Notes under the pieces: generated by a model
What the model was told of the DNA's origin: nothing
The model's input: only the letters and a program-made list of their open reading frames with translations
Databases searched by the model: none
In this document: positions 46,998 through 58,990 of the stretch, one piece after another
Layout: every line of letters starts with the position of its first letter
How positions within the stretch are numbered: position 1 is the first letter of the stretch
Origin: Cinclus cinclus
Lineage: Eukaryota > Chordata > Aves > Passeriformes > Cinclidae
Reading direction: 5' to 3'
DNA: 64,000 bases
NCBI RefSeq assembly: GCF_963662255.1
Contig: NC_085059.1
Span: forward strand, 5,117,234 to 5,181,233
Made by a program: the position numbers and the translations under genes

Positions 46998-49469
46998 CTG
47001 CGTTGCGTCGGGTTCCACAGGCACCTCGCCCTCGACGACGCTGCTGCTTACGCTCGGTTTCTCGCAGGACTCGCCGCCCAGAAGCTCCTCCGCTGACAGC
47101 ACGGGCACCGGCGGCGGCGGCGGCGGGGGCCAAGAGGCCTCGGGCACGGCGCGGGCCGGCGCCGCCACGCACAGGTTGTAGGAGTAGGGCAAGGTGCCCT
47201 CGCAGAAGTCGGCCGGGAAGGCGGCGCCGGCCACCGAGAAGCGCTGCGCGCCCAGGCAGCGCAGCACGGCGGGCGGCCCGGCCCGGCGCAGCCGCGCCAG
47301 CACGGCCAGAGCCACGCTCAGCACCAAGAGCGCCGACAGCAGCGCCAGCGCCAGCACCAGGTAGAACTGCAGCTCGGCCGCCGCCGCCTCCTCGGCGCCC
47401 GCCGGCCGCTCGCTCAGCTCCGGCAGCGCCTCCTGCAAGCTCTCGGCCAGCACCACGTGCAGCGTGGCCGTGGCCGACAGCGGCGGCCGCCCGTGGTCCT
47501 TCACCACGGCCACCACACGCTGCTTGGCCGCGTCCCGCTCGGACACGGCCCGCGCCGTGCGCACCTCGCCGCTGTGCGGCCCCACGCGGAACAGCGCCGG
47601 CTCCGACGCCTGCACCAGCTCGTACGACAGCCACGCGTTGCGCCCCGCGTCCGCGTCCACCGCCACCACCTTGGCCACCAGGTAGCCGGCCTCGGCCGAG
47701 CGCGGCACCACCTCGAACGCCGTCGGGGCGGCCGCCGCGGCCCCTCCCGCTGTCGCCGCCGGCCACAGCACCCGCGGCGCGTTGTCGTTGCGGTCCAGCA
47801 CGAACACGCGCACCGTGGCCGTGGAGCTGCGCGCCGGCGCGCCGCCGTCCTGCGCCCGCACCGCCACCGCGAACTCGCGGCACTGCTCGTAGTCCAAGGA
47901 GCGCTGCGCGTACAGCGCGCCGCTCCGCGCCTCCACCGACACGAGCGGCGCCGCGCCCGCCGCGCCCGCGCTGCCGCCCGCCAGCCAGTAGCTCACGCGC
48001 CCGTTGGCGCCCGCGTCCGCGTCCCGCGCCTGCACGCGCAGCACCAGCGCGCCCGCCGCGTTGTTCTCCGCCACGTACGCGCTGTACGCCGCCTCCTCGA
48101 ACACCGGCGCGTTGTCGTTCACGTCCGACACCTCCAGCGCCAGCTCCCTGCTGCTCCGCAGCGCCGGCCTGCCCCGGTCGCGGGCCACCACCGTCACGCG
48201 GTGCTCGGACGCCTGCTCGCGGTCCAGCGCGCTCGCCGTCACCACCTTGTACGAGCCGCCCGCCGACGCCACGATCGACAGCGGCGCCTCGCCCGACAGC
48301 TCGCACCACACCTGACCGTTCTCCCCCGAGTCCGGATCCTTCACATTCAGCAGAGCCACCACGGTGCCCACCGGCGCGTCCTCGGGCACGGGGCTCGACA
48401 GTGTCAGAATGGTGATTTCGGGCGCGTTGTCGTTCTCGTCCGTGATGTCGATCTGCACTTCGCAGTGATCAGTGAGCCCTCCGCCGTCTGTAGCCTCTAA
48501 GACAAAAACGTATTTATTTTCCTCCTCGAAATCGAGAGGACCCACTGTCTTGACCTCACCACTCTCGCTGTCGACGGCAAACAACAAGCGGACTCCTTCT
48601 GGGACGTTGCCGAAGGAGTAGGAGACTCGCCCGTTCGTGCCCGCGTCCGCATCTGTGGCACGAACCCGCAGCACCAGCGACCCCGCCGGCAGATTCTCTG
48701 CAACTCGCGCCTCGTAGACACTTTTGCTGAACACGGGTGGGTTGTCATTTGCGTCCGTCACGTTTATGCGAAGCTGGACTGTCCCGGACCTCGCTGGTTC
48801 CCCGCCGTCCACGGCTGTCAGCACCAACTCAAAGGAGCTCTGCTTCTCTCGGTCCAATCCTCTCTCTAGCACTAATTCCGGCTGCTTCTTTCCACCCGGC
48901 TTTTCTCTCATGGACAGTGAAAATGAAGGGGTGCTGGTGAGCTGGTAAGTCAGGAGTGAGTTCTTTCCCACGTCTGCATCTCGTGCCATCTCCAAAGGAA
49001 AACGAGCACCAGGAGGGATTAATTCACCAATCTCGAGGTCCAGAACAGCCTTGCTGAAGACCGGAGAGTTATCATTCACATCCTCGATGGACACTTCGAC
49101 GTGGAATATGTTCAGCGGGTTCTCCACCAGCGCCTCAAAGCTGACGGAGCAGGTCGCAGCTGCGCCGCACATCTCCTCCCGATCCAGCCGCTCATTCACG
49201 CACAGGTTCCCGTTCTCCTCATTCACCGTGAAGTATTTCAGCTGCTTCTTGCCGCCAGACGCCACCTGCAGCTTGCGCGCCGGCAGCTCGTCCGCGCTGA
49301 GCCCCAGGTCCCGCGCCAGCGGCCCCACGAGCGAGCCTCTGCCCAGCTCCTCGGGGATGGCGTAGCGGACCCGCTCGGCCGCCGCCCGCCACCACAGGCA
49401 CAGCAGCACCGCGGCCGGCAGCGCTCGCCCGCCGCCCGTGCCGAGCCTCCGCCCGAGCCTCACCGCCAT
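46998..49469 (-). CDS. PCDHGB: PCDHGB-type protocadherin variable exon GB5 (GB1/GB3 chimera)
   Basis: This 824-codon gamma-B exon starts at the ATG 49467-49469. The frame is intact with all six EC repeats, membrane helix and tail. Its distal tail (CEKPSVSSSVVEGEVPVEPD, then ATQ), splice donor and downstream flank are those of GB1, while its 5' flank and everything to its right are those of GB3. It lacks the GB3-private bases at 48264 and 48327 and has the GB3 base, not the GB1 base, at 48338. It carries private changes, including Leu for Val in late EC2 (near 48773). It keeps Asp379. It is a hybrid made by crossing-over between two GB exons, and the reading frame was preserved because the parents are nearly identical there. 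Confidence 0.95.
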
Positions 49470-49765
49470 TCTCCGCCGCCACAGCTCGCCGCGCCGCTGC
49501 CTCCCGCCGCTGCCCCGCCGCTCCCTTCCGGCCGCTCTCGCCGCACACCGCACGGATCGCCGAAAGGCAGCGCGGCGAGGCCGCTCGGGCCGCACTCGGA
49601 CGCCGCTGCTGCCCGCCTCTCTCCGCCTCTCTCCGCCGCTTTCCGCCGCCTCTTGCCGCTGCCGCCGGTGCCGCTGCCGCTGTGGCCGGCGCCGGGCGAG
49701 CGAGCAGCCTGCGGGGGCAGGACGCTGCGGCGGCGGCGGCGGCGGCTCCAGCGCCGCTCGGCGGC

Positions 49766-49781
49766 GGCCAACAGCGACACC
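49766..49781 (-). promoter_or_regulatory. CGCT-box-like conserved sequence element of GB5 promoter
   Basis: The transcribed strand reads GGTGTCGCTGTTGGCC about 300 bases upstream of the ATG. The flank to its right is GB3-type, so this hybrid exon would be driven by a GB3-type promoter. Confidence 0.65.
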
Positions 49782-49881
49782 CGGAGGCGCCGCCGCGCCG
49801 CTGCAGCCGCCGGATGGCCGCGCTCAAGGGGGCCCGGCTTTGGGCGGGGCTCAGCGCCTGAGCCGGCTCTGGCCTCTCTCC

Positions 49882-52800
49882 CCGATTGCAATCTGCAAGC
49901 GCAGACCCAGTGCCTTTATTATAAGTAGGAACCCTATGACTACACCAGTACCATCAGTCTATGACCGATTTGTTTTCCTGTAGCTGCAATAGACACATAA
50001 ACATGTACTGCCCCTTATGGGAGTCCTTTGCATCCTCTGGTTTGAGATGGCACGAAAACCATGAAGGAAATACCTCTTCCGTAAAACATAAATTGTTGCT
50101 GTCATGCACAGTCAAAGAACTGAAGATTCCTGAGATGCTTTACAGTTTAATTGTCCCTGTGATACCCGAGATACCGGTTGTCCACCACCTAAGTGAAACC
50201 GGTGTAAATCTGAAGGACCTTTTTACAGTGATTAACACTTGTAGAGAAGTATGAAGCCCAGAAGCAGCGGATCTGCTCCCAGAAAAATGGCACTTTACCT
50301 ACATACCTGACAAAGATTGAGAAAGTGCAAGGCTGTGCAAACTCTGCCCTGTGTTCATCCTTACACTCTCTTCTTCCATCCTCAAAACCTTACGTGCTTT
50401 CCATGGAAACTCAAAAATCAGGGCTCCTACAGTACTTGATTTCACATTTCCATTGTTTTGATTTTCCTACCCTCTAGGCAGAAGTCCCAACGTCTGCACA
50501 ATCCATTTTAGGACTGCAAAATCAGCGGAATGGTTTTCAATTGATTCTGAAGATTCATATGCAAACCCCAAAGTTACATCTGACCTCGTCCGTGAGATAC
50601 TGCTTCTCTTTTCTGGTGCTTTACTGCAATGCAACCTTAAAAGCTCTTTCCCAGGGCACCTGGAAACTCACTGAGGCCTCAAGGTGCAAGCCAGACAAGC
50701 CGCAGGAATATTAAAGGACTGCGAGGTCTCTCTGACTGGACTAAATTACTTCTCTAAGCAGGAGAACAACAGAAATCCTTGGCACTTACTAAATCAATGA
50801 AGCCAAACCAAATAGCTCCCACTGCCATACGTGGGGCCAGTCATTCGCTACTGTGACACATCAGGGCCTGTGCAGTGCAGAAATCACACAAGGAGCACGT
50901 AGCTGTGTAGTTCTCAGAGATACAAGAAGAATCCCCAGCTAAGTGGAATTGGGCAGCAGCATTTTACAGCTCCCTGCTTGCGTTAAGCAGTTTTTTATAC
51001 TTCCCACACACAGCGTTCTGTCTTTATTTGCTTCTCAATGGAAGTTACCATTTCCTGCAAAGCAGCACTCACAAATGGGACAGAAACATGAACCATGGCC
51101 TTCCTGGAAACAGAGCCAAATTTGAGACCCAAGGTGGAAAATGTAATTAGCACTCTCCTAAGGTCTCTGTCAAGCTATGCACTCCCCCTGTTTTATCATA
51201 TCCACTGATCCACAGAGATGTGACTTCTCCTGAGGTCGTTTTTACAGCTCTGTACACATGACAAAATCAGAACACAGAATGCCCTCCTCACATTCCTTGC
51301 TCCGCATCAGCTGCAATAACATACCAAGAAAAGAAAACCACACAAGCAAGGCAAGGATGCACTGGGAATGCTTTCAGAGAAACTCACCAAGAGGAAATCT
51401 CAGTCTTCACTCTGGGCAAGGAAATTCATCCCCGCGAGCACCTGGAACCCACTGAGGTCTCAAGCTGGAATTGTGACCCTGCCTGAAATCCTCTTCTGGA
51501 CTACAAGTGTGACTTCATTTCATTAAATAGATAAAAACTCTCGTCTGCTTTTCTACTATGTGGCCTGCTCGTACTCCACAAATTTGAAAGCCCAAGTTTA
51601 AAGGCCTAACTTGTGTCAGCTCTAACAGCTACATAGGAACCATATCTAATATCTAGAGGTAAGGCCCGCCAAATAATTTCATTGGAGAAAAAACAACTAA
51701 AAATGCATAGAACCGTAAATATGTGATCCATGTAACACCTAGGGAAAACTGAATATTTACACCAACCCTTGAGATATTTCAAAATATGACACAGCAGCTC
51801 TTGCACCTGCCCTGTCTCTGTGCAGGCAGAATGCTCAGACATCACCCAACAGGGACCCCCTTGCAGACAGACACCTCTGGAAGAAGTTTTCCACACAACT
51901 TCTCCTTATGGAGAACAGGGATCACAACACAGGTGCACGCACAGGAGCTCTGCTCATCACTGATATTTGAAGAACTGTAAAGTGTTCTAACAGTCATAAG
52001 TAATAGGAAGCTCAGTTAAAAACTCAGATCTGAATCCGCTCAAAGATGTCATCGTTCTTTCTAAGCACATGAACATTTTTGAATATACGTCACTCCACAA
52101 CCATTAATGTGAAGTTTATATCCACATCCAAGAGTTGCCACTCACAGGGAAGAGCTATGTCAGACATGACAGAGTGACTTTCTGGCAAGTACTTCAAATA
52201 TCAAGTCCAAAACCCCTGACTTCACTGGTAAATTAGACTCTCCCATCCCTGTATTCCTACCAATTTCAGTACCACCAAAACATCATCCGTAACATCACAC
52301 AAGCAAGAGCCATTAAAAACATCCGAAGGTTTGCTGGAGGCTTGGCAAGGCTCGGTACAACCACAATGAAACTCTACATCACAATTGTAGCAAGGCTGTA
52401 TAGCTAGAGAAAATGACATTTCCCATAGCAGTTGTTAGACACAGAACTCCTGAAGCGTGCACTTCCCTGGGTATTGCTTGCAGACAAATTCATGGGAGGA
52501 TCGCCGTCGTTTTTCTGGACATAGGAAAAGGGCCCTTGGTAAAGGTGGCACAGGCATGACAAGAAGTGACAGCCAGATTAGTGGATCATAGAATCCCCCC
52601 TCTTTCCCTGACTTGGGACAAGTCTCTCCCCGGGGCCAATCCCTCCCTGACTCTTCACCAGGAGTACGTTACACGTAAGATCAGGGATTCTGGAGACAAT
52701 TTCATATAACGTTTCAGACACACGCAGACTCACCTTTACCTGGTCATGGCAAGCAAGTCAACAGTTTATAACTATCTTTCACAGAGAGCCCATTACAGGA

Positions 52801-54115
52801 AAGCAAATTTATGAACCCACAACATGGCCATTTATAACTTGAGTGTATTCATTTCATGTAATCCACCGATGGACCATGGAAGTTAAAACAACACCTGCTT
52901 TCCCTCCCCCAGTACTTCGTCACACGCTGTACCTGCTAGAGTCTCCTCAAACTCGTTACAGATTATGTGGCCCTCTCTGCTCTTTACCATTACCAGATGT
53001 ACTCCAATGAAAGAAAAGCTGCAGTGACAATTTACCGTGGCTAACATTTAACTTCTTAACGCGTGTGCACGTGAGAAATAAGACAATTTCTCCCATTAAA
53101 AAAATGAAGGAAACACATCTATGAAGGTCTTCCTCTTTCGAGTTCTAAAATTGAAAGGCATGTATGGGACAGACAAGCAAATGAAAGAGATATGATCAGA
53201 TACCAGCAAATAAAAAGCCCCATCTTGAGATCAGTACAAAGAACAAGGTAAGAAGATAACGTCTGCAGAAATGAAAGGATCATGCTCAGCTAGATTACGC
53301 CTCTTGGAGAAAACAGATAATCTACGTATTAAAAGTAGGCATGGAATAAATTTCCTTATTGCAAAACTCCCACGGAGATATTTCAGATTAGAATATAGAA
53401 GGCTATGAATCAAATACATTACATTCACCTGTAAGCACACGGCAGAAACACTCCACGGCTCTCAACAGAGCTGCACTAATGTCTGTTAAGCCACACTTAG
53501 GTGGGAAGGAGAAAATTGTGTTACACCGCACTACAGATGGACACCGAAATCTTGAATGCCCTGAAAGTCTTTCACACATAAAGCACAGTCTTTTCATCTC
53601 CTGCCTCTAACAGTTTACATGTTTGTTCTGCACCTTGAAAGTTTGAAAGCCGTTTCCATCAAATTGGAAATTCAGGCTATTTCCCTCCAACACGCAGCAG
53701 AATAACCGATAGACTCCAAACAGCTCTCTTTACATCTCTGTATTAAGAGGGAAGAAATATATATCTGTGAAATACAATTCAGAGAAGAAGCAGGAAGGAG
53801 GTAAAACACAACCTGTCCTACAAAAGATACTGGGACAGTGATGATCACACGTTACTGAAACAACTTCATTTAAAAAAAAGCCTGCAGCGAAGAGAAGCCT
53901 CCCTTATCATGCATGCCCCCGAAACTGGAAACCCAACGTCTGAGCCAACGTCCACCGTGGCACAAAACAAAAGCACCGCAATCAGCACTTCCCTAAAACA
54001 AACCTCGCAACCGTAGCCGGCAATCATCGCTCTACAAGACACAGAAAACGCAGAGAAAGAGTAGAGAAGCAGTAGAAGATAGAATAGCGAAGGAAATTTG
54101 GGACGAGGAACTCAC
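49882..54115. other. Spacer upstream of GB5, up to GA5 splice donor
   Basis: A near-exact copy of 24295-28528. AT-rich, with the shared spacer element at about 51772-51987. No gene seen. Confidence 0.6.
51772..51987. repeat. Paralogous spacer element, GB5-GA5 copy
   Basis: A recent copy of 26185-26400 carried along with block B. Confidence 0.55.
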
Positions 54116-56578
54116 CGAGGGAGCGGCGGGATCGACGGGAAGGGCGGCGGCAGGGTCCTCGTCCCCGAGCAGCGGCGCGGGCTCGTCGGGCAGCGGGCGG
54201 GCCGGGAGGGTGTCGCAGCAGGCGGCGGCGGCCGAGAAGCGCAGCCGGCTCTCGCGCGAGTCGGCCGTGAGCGACACCTCGTGCGAGTAGGACTGCAGGA
54301 AGGCGCGCACGCCGTCGATGCCCACGAAGTGCGAGACGGGCACGCCGCGCAAGGAGGCGCCGCTGTCGGGCGGCAGCAGCTGCTGGCGGCGCCAGCGGCG
54401 CAGGCGCAGCGCCAGCAGCAGCAGCAGGAAGGCGAGGAAGAGGCAGGACACGGCGGCCACGGCCAGCACGAGCCAGCGCGTCAGGCTGCCGGCCGGCTCG
54501 CCCGGCGCCGCCGCCTCGTCGGCCGCGCCGCCCAGCTCGGCCAGCAGCTCGGCCACGCTCTCGGCCAGCACCACGCTCAGCGTGGCCGTGGCCGACAGCG
54601 CCGGCCGCCCGTGGTCCTTCACCAGCACCACCAGGCTGTGGCGCGCCGCGTCGCGGGCCAGCGGCGAGCGCGCCGTGCGCACCTCGCCGCTGTGCGGCCC
54701 CACGCGGAACAGCCCCGGCTCCGTGGCCTTGGCCAGCTCGTACGACAGCCACGCGTTCTGACCCGCGTCCGCGTCCACCGCCACCACCTTGGCCACCAGC
54801 GCGCCGGCCGGCGACGAGCGCGGCGCCAGCTCCACGACCGACCGCGCCGCGCCCGAGCCCCGCCGCGCCGCCGCGGCCGGCGGCGGGTACAGCACCTGCG
54901 GCGCGTTGTCGTTCTCGTCCGCGATCAGCAGCAGCACCGACACGTTGCCGCTCAGCGCCGGCGCGCCGCCGTCCTCCGCGCGCACCCACAGCCGCAGCTC
55001 GCGCACCTGCTCGTAGTCCAAGGAGCGCAGCGCGTACAGCGCGCCCGTCTCCGCCTGCACCGACACGTACGACGACAGCGGCGCGCCCCGCACCCGCCCC
55101 TCCGACAGCCGGTAGCGCACGCGCGCGTTCTGCCCCCAGTCCGCGTCCATCGCGCGCACCGTCAGCACCAGCGCGCCCGCCGCGTTGTTCTCCGCCAGCC
55201 GCGCGCTGTAGCGCTCCTCCGCGAACACCGGCGCGTTGTCGTTCACGTCCAGCACCCGCAGCGCCAGCACCGCGCTGCTCTGCAGCGACGGCGACCCGCC
55301 GTCGGCCGCCCGCACCGTCACGTTGTACTCCGACACCTGCTCCCGGTCCAGCTCGCCCGCTGTCACCACGCTGTAGTAGCCGCCGTGGGAGCTCTGCAGC
55401 CGGAACGGGACATCCCCTTCGAGCGAGCAGCGCACCTCGCCGTTGGCCCCCGAGTCCCGGTCCTGCACGTGTAGCAGGGCGACCACCGTCCCGGGCGGGG
55501 CGTCCTCAGAGATCTCTGACAGGGCTGAGGATACGGTCAGTTCAGGAGCATTGTCGTTGACGTCTGTCACGATTATTCTGAGATTCGCCGTGTCGAAAAG
55601 GCCTCCACCGTCATATGCCTGCACCTCCAGCCCGTATGAGGCCCCGTCGTCGAAGTCCAGCCTCTGCAACAGACTGATCACTCCAGTCTCAGAGTCCAGA
55701 TGGAAAATATTCGACTCTTTCTCTGTGATTTTCTTAAATGAGTATTTCACGTGACCGTTCACCCCTTCATCATTGTCCGTGGCCGTGACGATGACGAGGA
55801 CGGAGCCCACGGGCACGTCCTCGGGCACACGCACCGTGTACTCCGCCTGGCTGAACACCGGCGCGTTGTCGTTCGCATCCACCACTGTAACACGGATCCG
55901 AGCCGTGCCCGTCCGTGCCGGATCGCCGCCGTCACTCGCCCTCAGCACCAGCTCGTGAAACGCCGCCTCCTCCCGGTCCAGCGCCTTCGCCAGCACCAGC
56001 TCGGGACGCTGATCGCCGCCGGGGCCCGCCTGCACGGCCAGCGAGAAGTGCTCGTCACCGCTCAGATCGTAGCTCTGCAGGGAATTCCGGCCCAAGTCTG
56101 TGTCGTGAGCGTCTGGCAGGGGAAACTGCGATCCCGGGGCTGTCATCTCGCTCATTCTGAGATCTATTTCTGTCTCTCGGAATGTGGGCGCGTTATCGTT
56201 AATGTCCTTGATTTCCACTTCGATTTCATAGAACTTCATTTCTCCCTCCACTATCAGCTCACAGCGCAGCACGCATTGCTGCACACGCTCGCACAGCTGC
56301 TCTCTGTCGATCCTCTCCGCAGTCACTAAATGTCCCGTCTTCCCATGTAGAGCAAAATACTGCGTCCTACCTCTTTCTATTAAGCGAAAGCCGCGATCGC
56401 CTAGGTCCAGCAGCTGCAGCCCCAGGTCCTTGGCCACGTCGCCCACGAACGAGCCCTTGGGCATCTCCTCGGGCACCGAGTAGCGCAGCTGCCCCCACGC
56501 CGCCTCCCCCGCCGCCAGCAGGATCACCCAGAGCAGAGCTCGCTGCCGCCGGCCCCAGCGCCTCCCCGCCGAGAACAT
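54116..56578 (-). CDS. PCDHGA: PCDHGA-type protocadherin variable exon GA5
   Basis: This 821-codon gamma-A exon starts at the ATG 56576-56578. It is a near-identical copy of GA3, with the same EC1 LLDLGDRGFRLIERGRTQYF and the same donor GTGAGT (54110-54115). Two residues differ: Met477 replaces Thr just before the DAD calcium motif at the start of EC5 (codon 55148-55150), and the distal tail has the common Asp where GA3 has His. All other GA exons have Thr at 477, so Met is private to this copy. No frameshift or stop is seen. If the duplication is real this is a second functional gene with the same recognition specificity as GA3; if it is an assembly artefact it is the other allele. Confidence 0.95.
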
Positions 56579-56813
56579 CTCCGCCGTGGCAGCTCCCCGC
56601 TGCCGCTGAGGAACGGCAGCCTGCTGCTCAGGTACCTGCTCTTGCTGAGGTTTCGCAGCGGATCCTCTGCTCACCGGCTCCGTGGCACGGGTCTGCACTG
56701 TGAAGACGACAGCAGATCGCCGGGTTGCCGATGCAGGAATCCAGCGATCTAGTGATGGAGCGGGCCCGCAGCGGGCGGGGCTGCAGCGCTCCGAGCTTCC
56801 TCTCGCTCCTCTC

Positions 56814-56829
56814 GGTCAACAGCGGCGCC
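56814..56829 (-). promoter_or_regulatory. CGCT-box-like conserved sequence element of GA5 promoter
   Basis: The transcribed strand reads GGCGCCGCTGTTGACC about 236 bases upstream of the ATG (block 56758-56865), identical to GA3. Confidence 0.65.
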
Positions 56830-57695
56830 CGCAGCCTCCTCCCGGCACTGCAGCACCGAGCGCTGCGGTGCTTCCTTGTCCACGGAGAACTCGCGGGAAC
56901 GGGACAGAAACCCCAGAGACGTGGGGTCCCGTGCATCGCGGACCTTCTTCCTCGACTTGTCTAACATCCAGCTCTTCTTCGGTCATCCAGCCCATCCCCA
57001 CGCACATTGAATACATCTTTAGGGGTTGTGATATTTCTACAGCACCGGATAACAGTTCCTTAAGCTGATAAAATACCACGCTCTTCCAATAGGCATGCAG
57101 AATATAGTATTGGCTTTTTACACCTCGAAACAATCTCCTTCCTTCAACTCCACAGATTTTTATACCAGTCCTTTTTCAAGGACCTTTTCCTCAGCCATTT
57201 TTGCAGTCAAAAGAGCGCCATGTATTATGTGAAATACTTGTGAAGAGTTGAAATGTTCTATCCTCGAATGCCGCAATATAGAGACTCCCTTAAAATTTTA
57301 GACTTTCTTACATTTCAGCTGCACATCTAAGGCTGCTGAGAACCACCCTGACCTCAGCCCAGACATCACTTCGGAATTCTTCCTTACAGCTTTACATCCT
57401 ACTAAGGCTGCGCTGACACCTGGTTCTTCTACGCAGAGTAACTCAGAAGCAGAAAGCAATGAGCCATAAAACAATGGAATCATTCATTTTAGGAAAAAAA
57501 CTCCTATATGATCAAGCCTATGCATTCTCTTTTAGGGGAAATTTCAGAAAAATTAAAAAAAAAAAACCAAACAAACAACTAAACAGAACGAAATACTAGA
57601 ACATACCTAAAACACAATTCTGTAAGGATGTATGAATTGGAAAAAGGGATAAATTAGTAAAAAGATACTTTGAAATACACAAAAAAGGGTTTGGA

Positions 57696-57777
57696 GTTTC
57701 TTTGTGTGGGTTTTGGTTTTTTGTTTGTTTTTTCTTTCAGCTTTTCGCTTCCTTTTTTTGCTTTTTTTCCCTTTGTT
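57696..57777. repeat. T-rich low-complexity tract, second copy
   Basis: A copy of 32109-32190 carried within block B. Confidence 0.6.
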
Positions 57778-58308
57778 TTAGTATTGAAATCCAAAATTAC
57801 CCCGTCCCGCTGTTGTAGAGTCTCTGTGACACCATTTTCCCGAAAGATGTTAGGATACACGATACATGCATATATCCTCCATTTAGGGAGCCGCACACTA
57901 ACTTCCAATGGTACAACAATATCAAAGCTACATTTAAGACTGGAATTTTTTTTAATTATCTATCACGTTCGAATATATTTCGTCGAGAAATAACAATTAA
58001 CAAGGAGAAGTAACGTTGTTCCTTAAATTTTGAAATACTGAAAACAATAGCCGATGACAAGGCATAACTCGACTCAGAAACATAACGAAAGCTACAGATT
58101 AAGAGAAATAAGAGTTTCACCACAACTAACGAGGCAGGGAGTGCCTTGTGGCATCTGCCGCGGCCAAAATTCAGACGGAATATAACGATTTCACTCGTCA
58201 GGGAAATATGAAACGGCAACAACCGCCGCAGCAAAGAACTAATGCAAGGAACCGGATTCCACCACCACGTTCTTAGATACCGCTCACAGAAAAAGCGCTT
58301 GCGAAATT

Positions 58309-58432
58309 ACACACCTGAGGTACTTCAGCCTCGGCGGGCAACCCTCCCGTCACGGCGCCACTACTCAGGTTCGGTTTCTCGCAGGAATCCCCGCCCAGAA
58401 GCTCCACCGCAGACAGCACGGACACCGCCTAA
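58309..58432 (-). pseudogene. Relic of a PCDHGB variable-exon 3' end, second copy
   Basis: A copy of the relic at 32722-32845, with the same short open frame, the same TAG upstream and the same GTGTGT donor (58309-58314). Its presence in both blocks shows that the relic arose before the block duplication or haplotype split. Confidence 0.85.
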
Positions 58433-58990
58433 AGCTACCCACGACTTCCAAGCACACCATTTCTGAGAAAATCAGTCAGGAAGGAAAATGCTCCAACACC
58501 AAGTTTCAGTGCTCTCTTTTTAAACTCGATTCCTTCAAGTAGACTCATCCATTCTCCTTCCACCGAATACGGATTTGATTTCAATATTGTAAAAATATTC
58601 TAATTTATAGAGTTCAAGTGTAAAAGACAAAAGCTCTCCGCTGAAGTTGAACATTGGACAAAGGAGGGATCAAGTCCATTACAATCTCCATCCAGATCTC
58701 CACAGAGGTGCGATACACCCTTCCTCATTTCAATCCACCACGGACTAAGGAAAGTCAAACTCACAAAAACAAGACACCGGGAAACATGAAAAAGCGCAAG
58801 TACTACCTCAAAGGGGAATTATACTCAGACAATCTCAACGGTGGCTCTAACGAAGGAGAAATTAAAAATTTAAGCCACCACACCGACACACTAATGACAC
58901 CACCCAACTGACATTACCAAGAGAAAACAAGGACAAAAGGGACCACAGCCGAAAGACCGCAAAAAGAGAAGGAGTTAACGCTTTACAGAC

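Larger units (their letters stand above)
44185..48337. repeat. Large duplicated block A, copy 2
   Basis: This copy of 1-4153 includes GA4, the GA4-GB5 spacer and the 3' part of GB5. Its similarity to copy 1 presumably continues left of 44185, against sequence lying outside the window. Confidence 0.93.
56866..58990. other. Spacer between GA5 promoter and GB6 splice donor
   Basis: A near-exact copy of 31279-33403 with the T-rich tract (57696-57777) and the GB relic (58309-58432). No intact gene seen. Confidence 0.6.
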
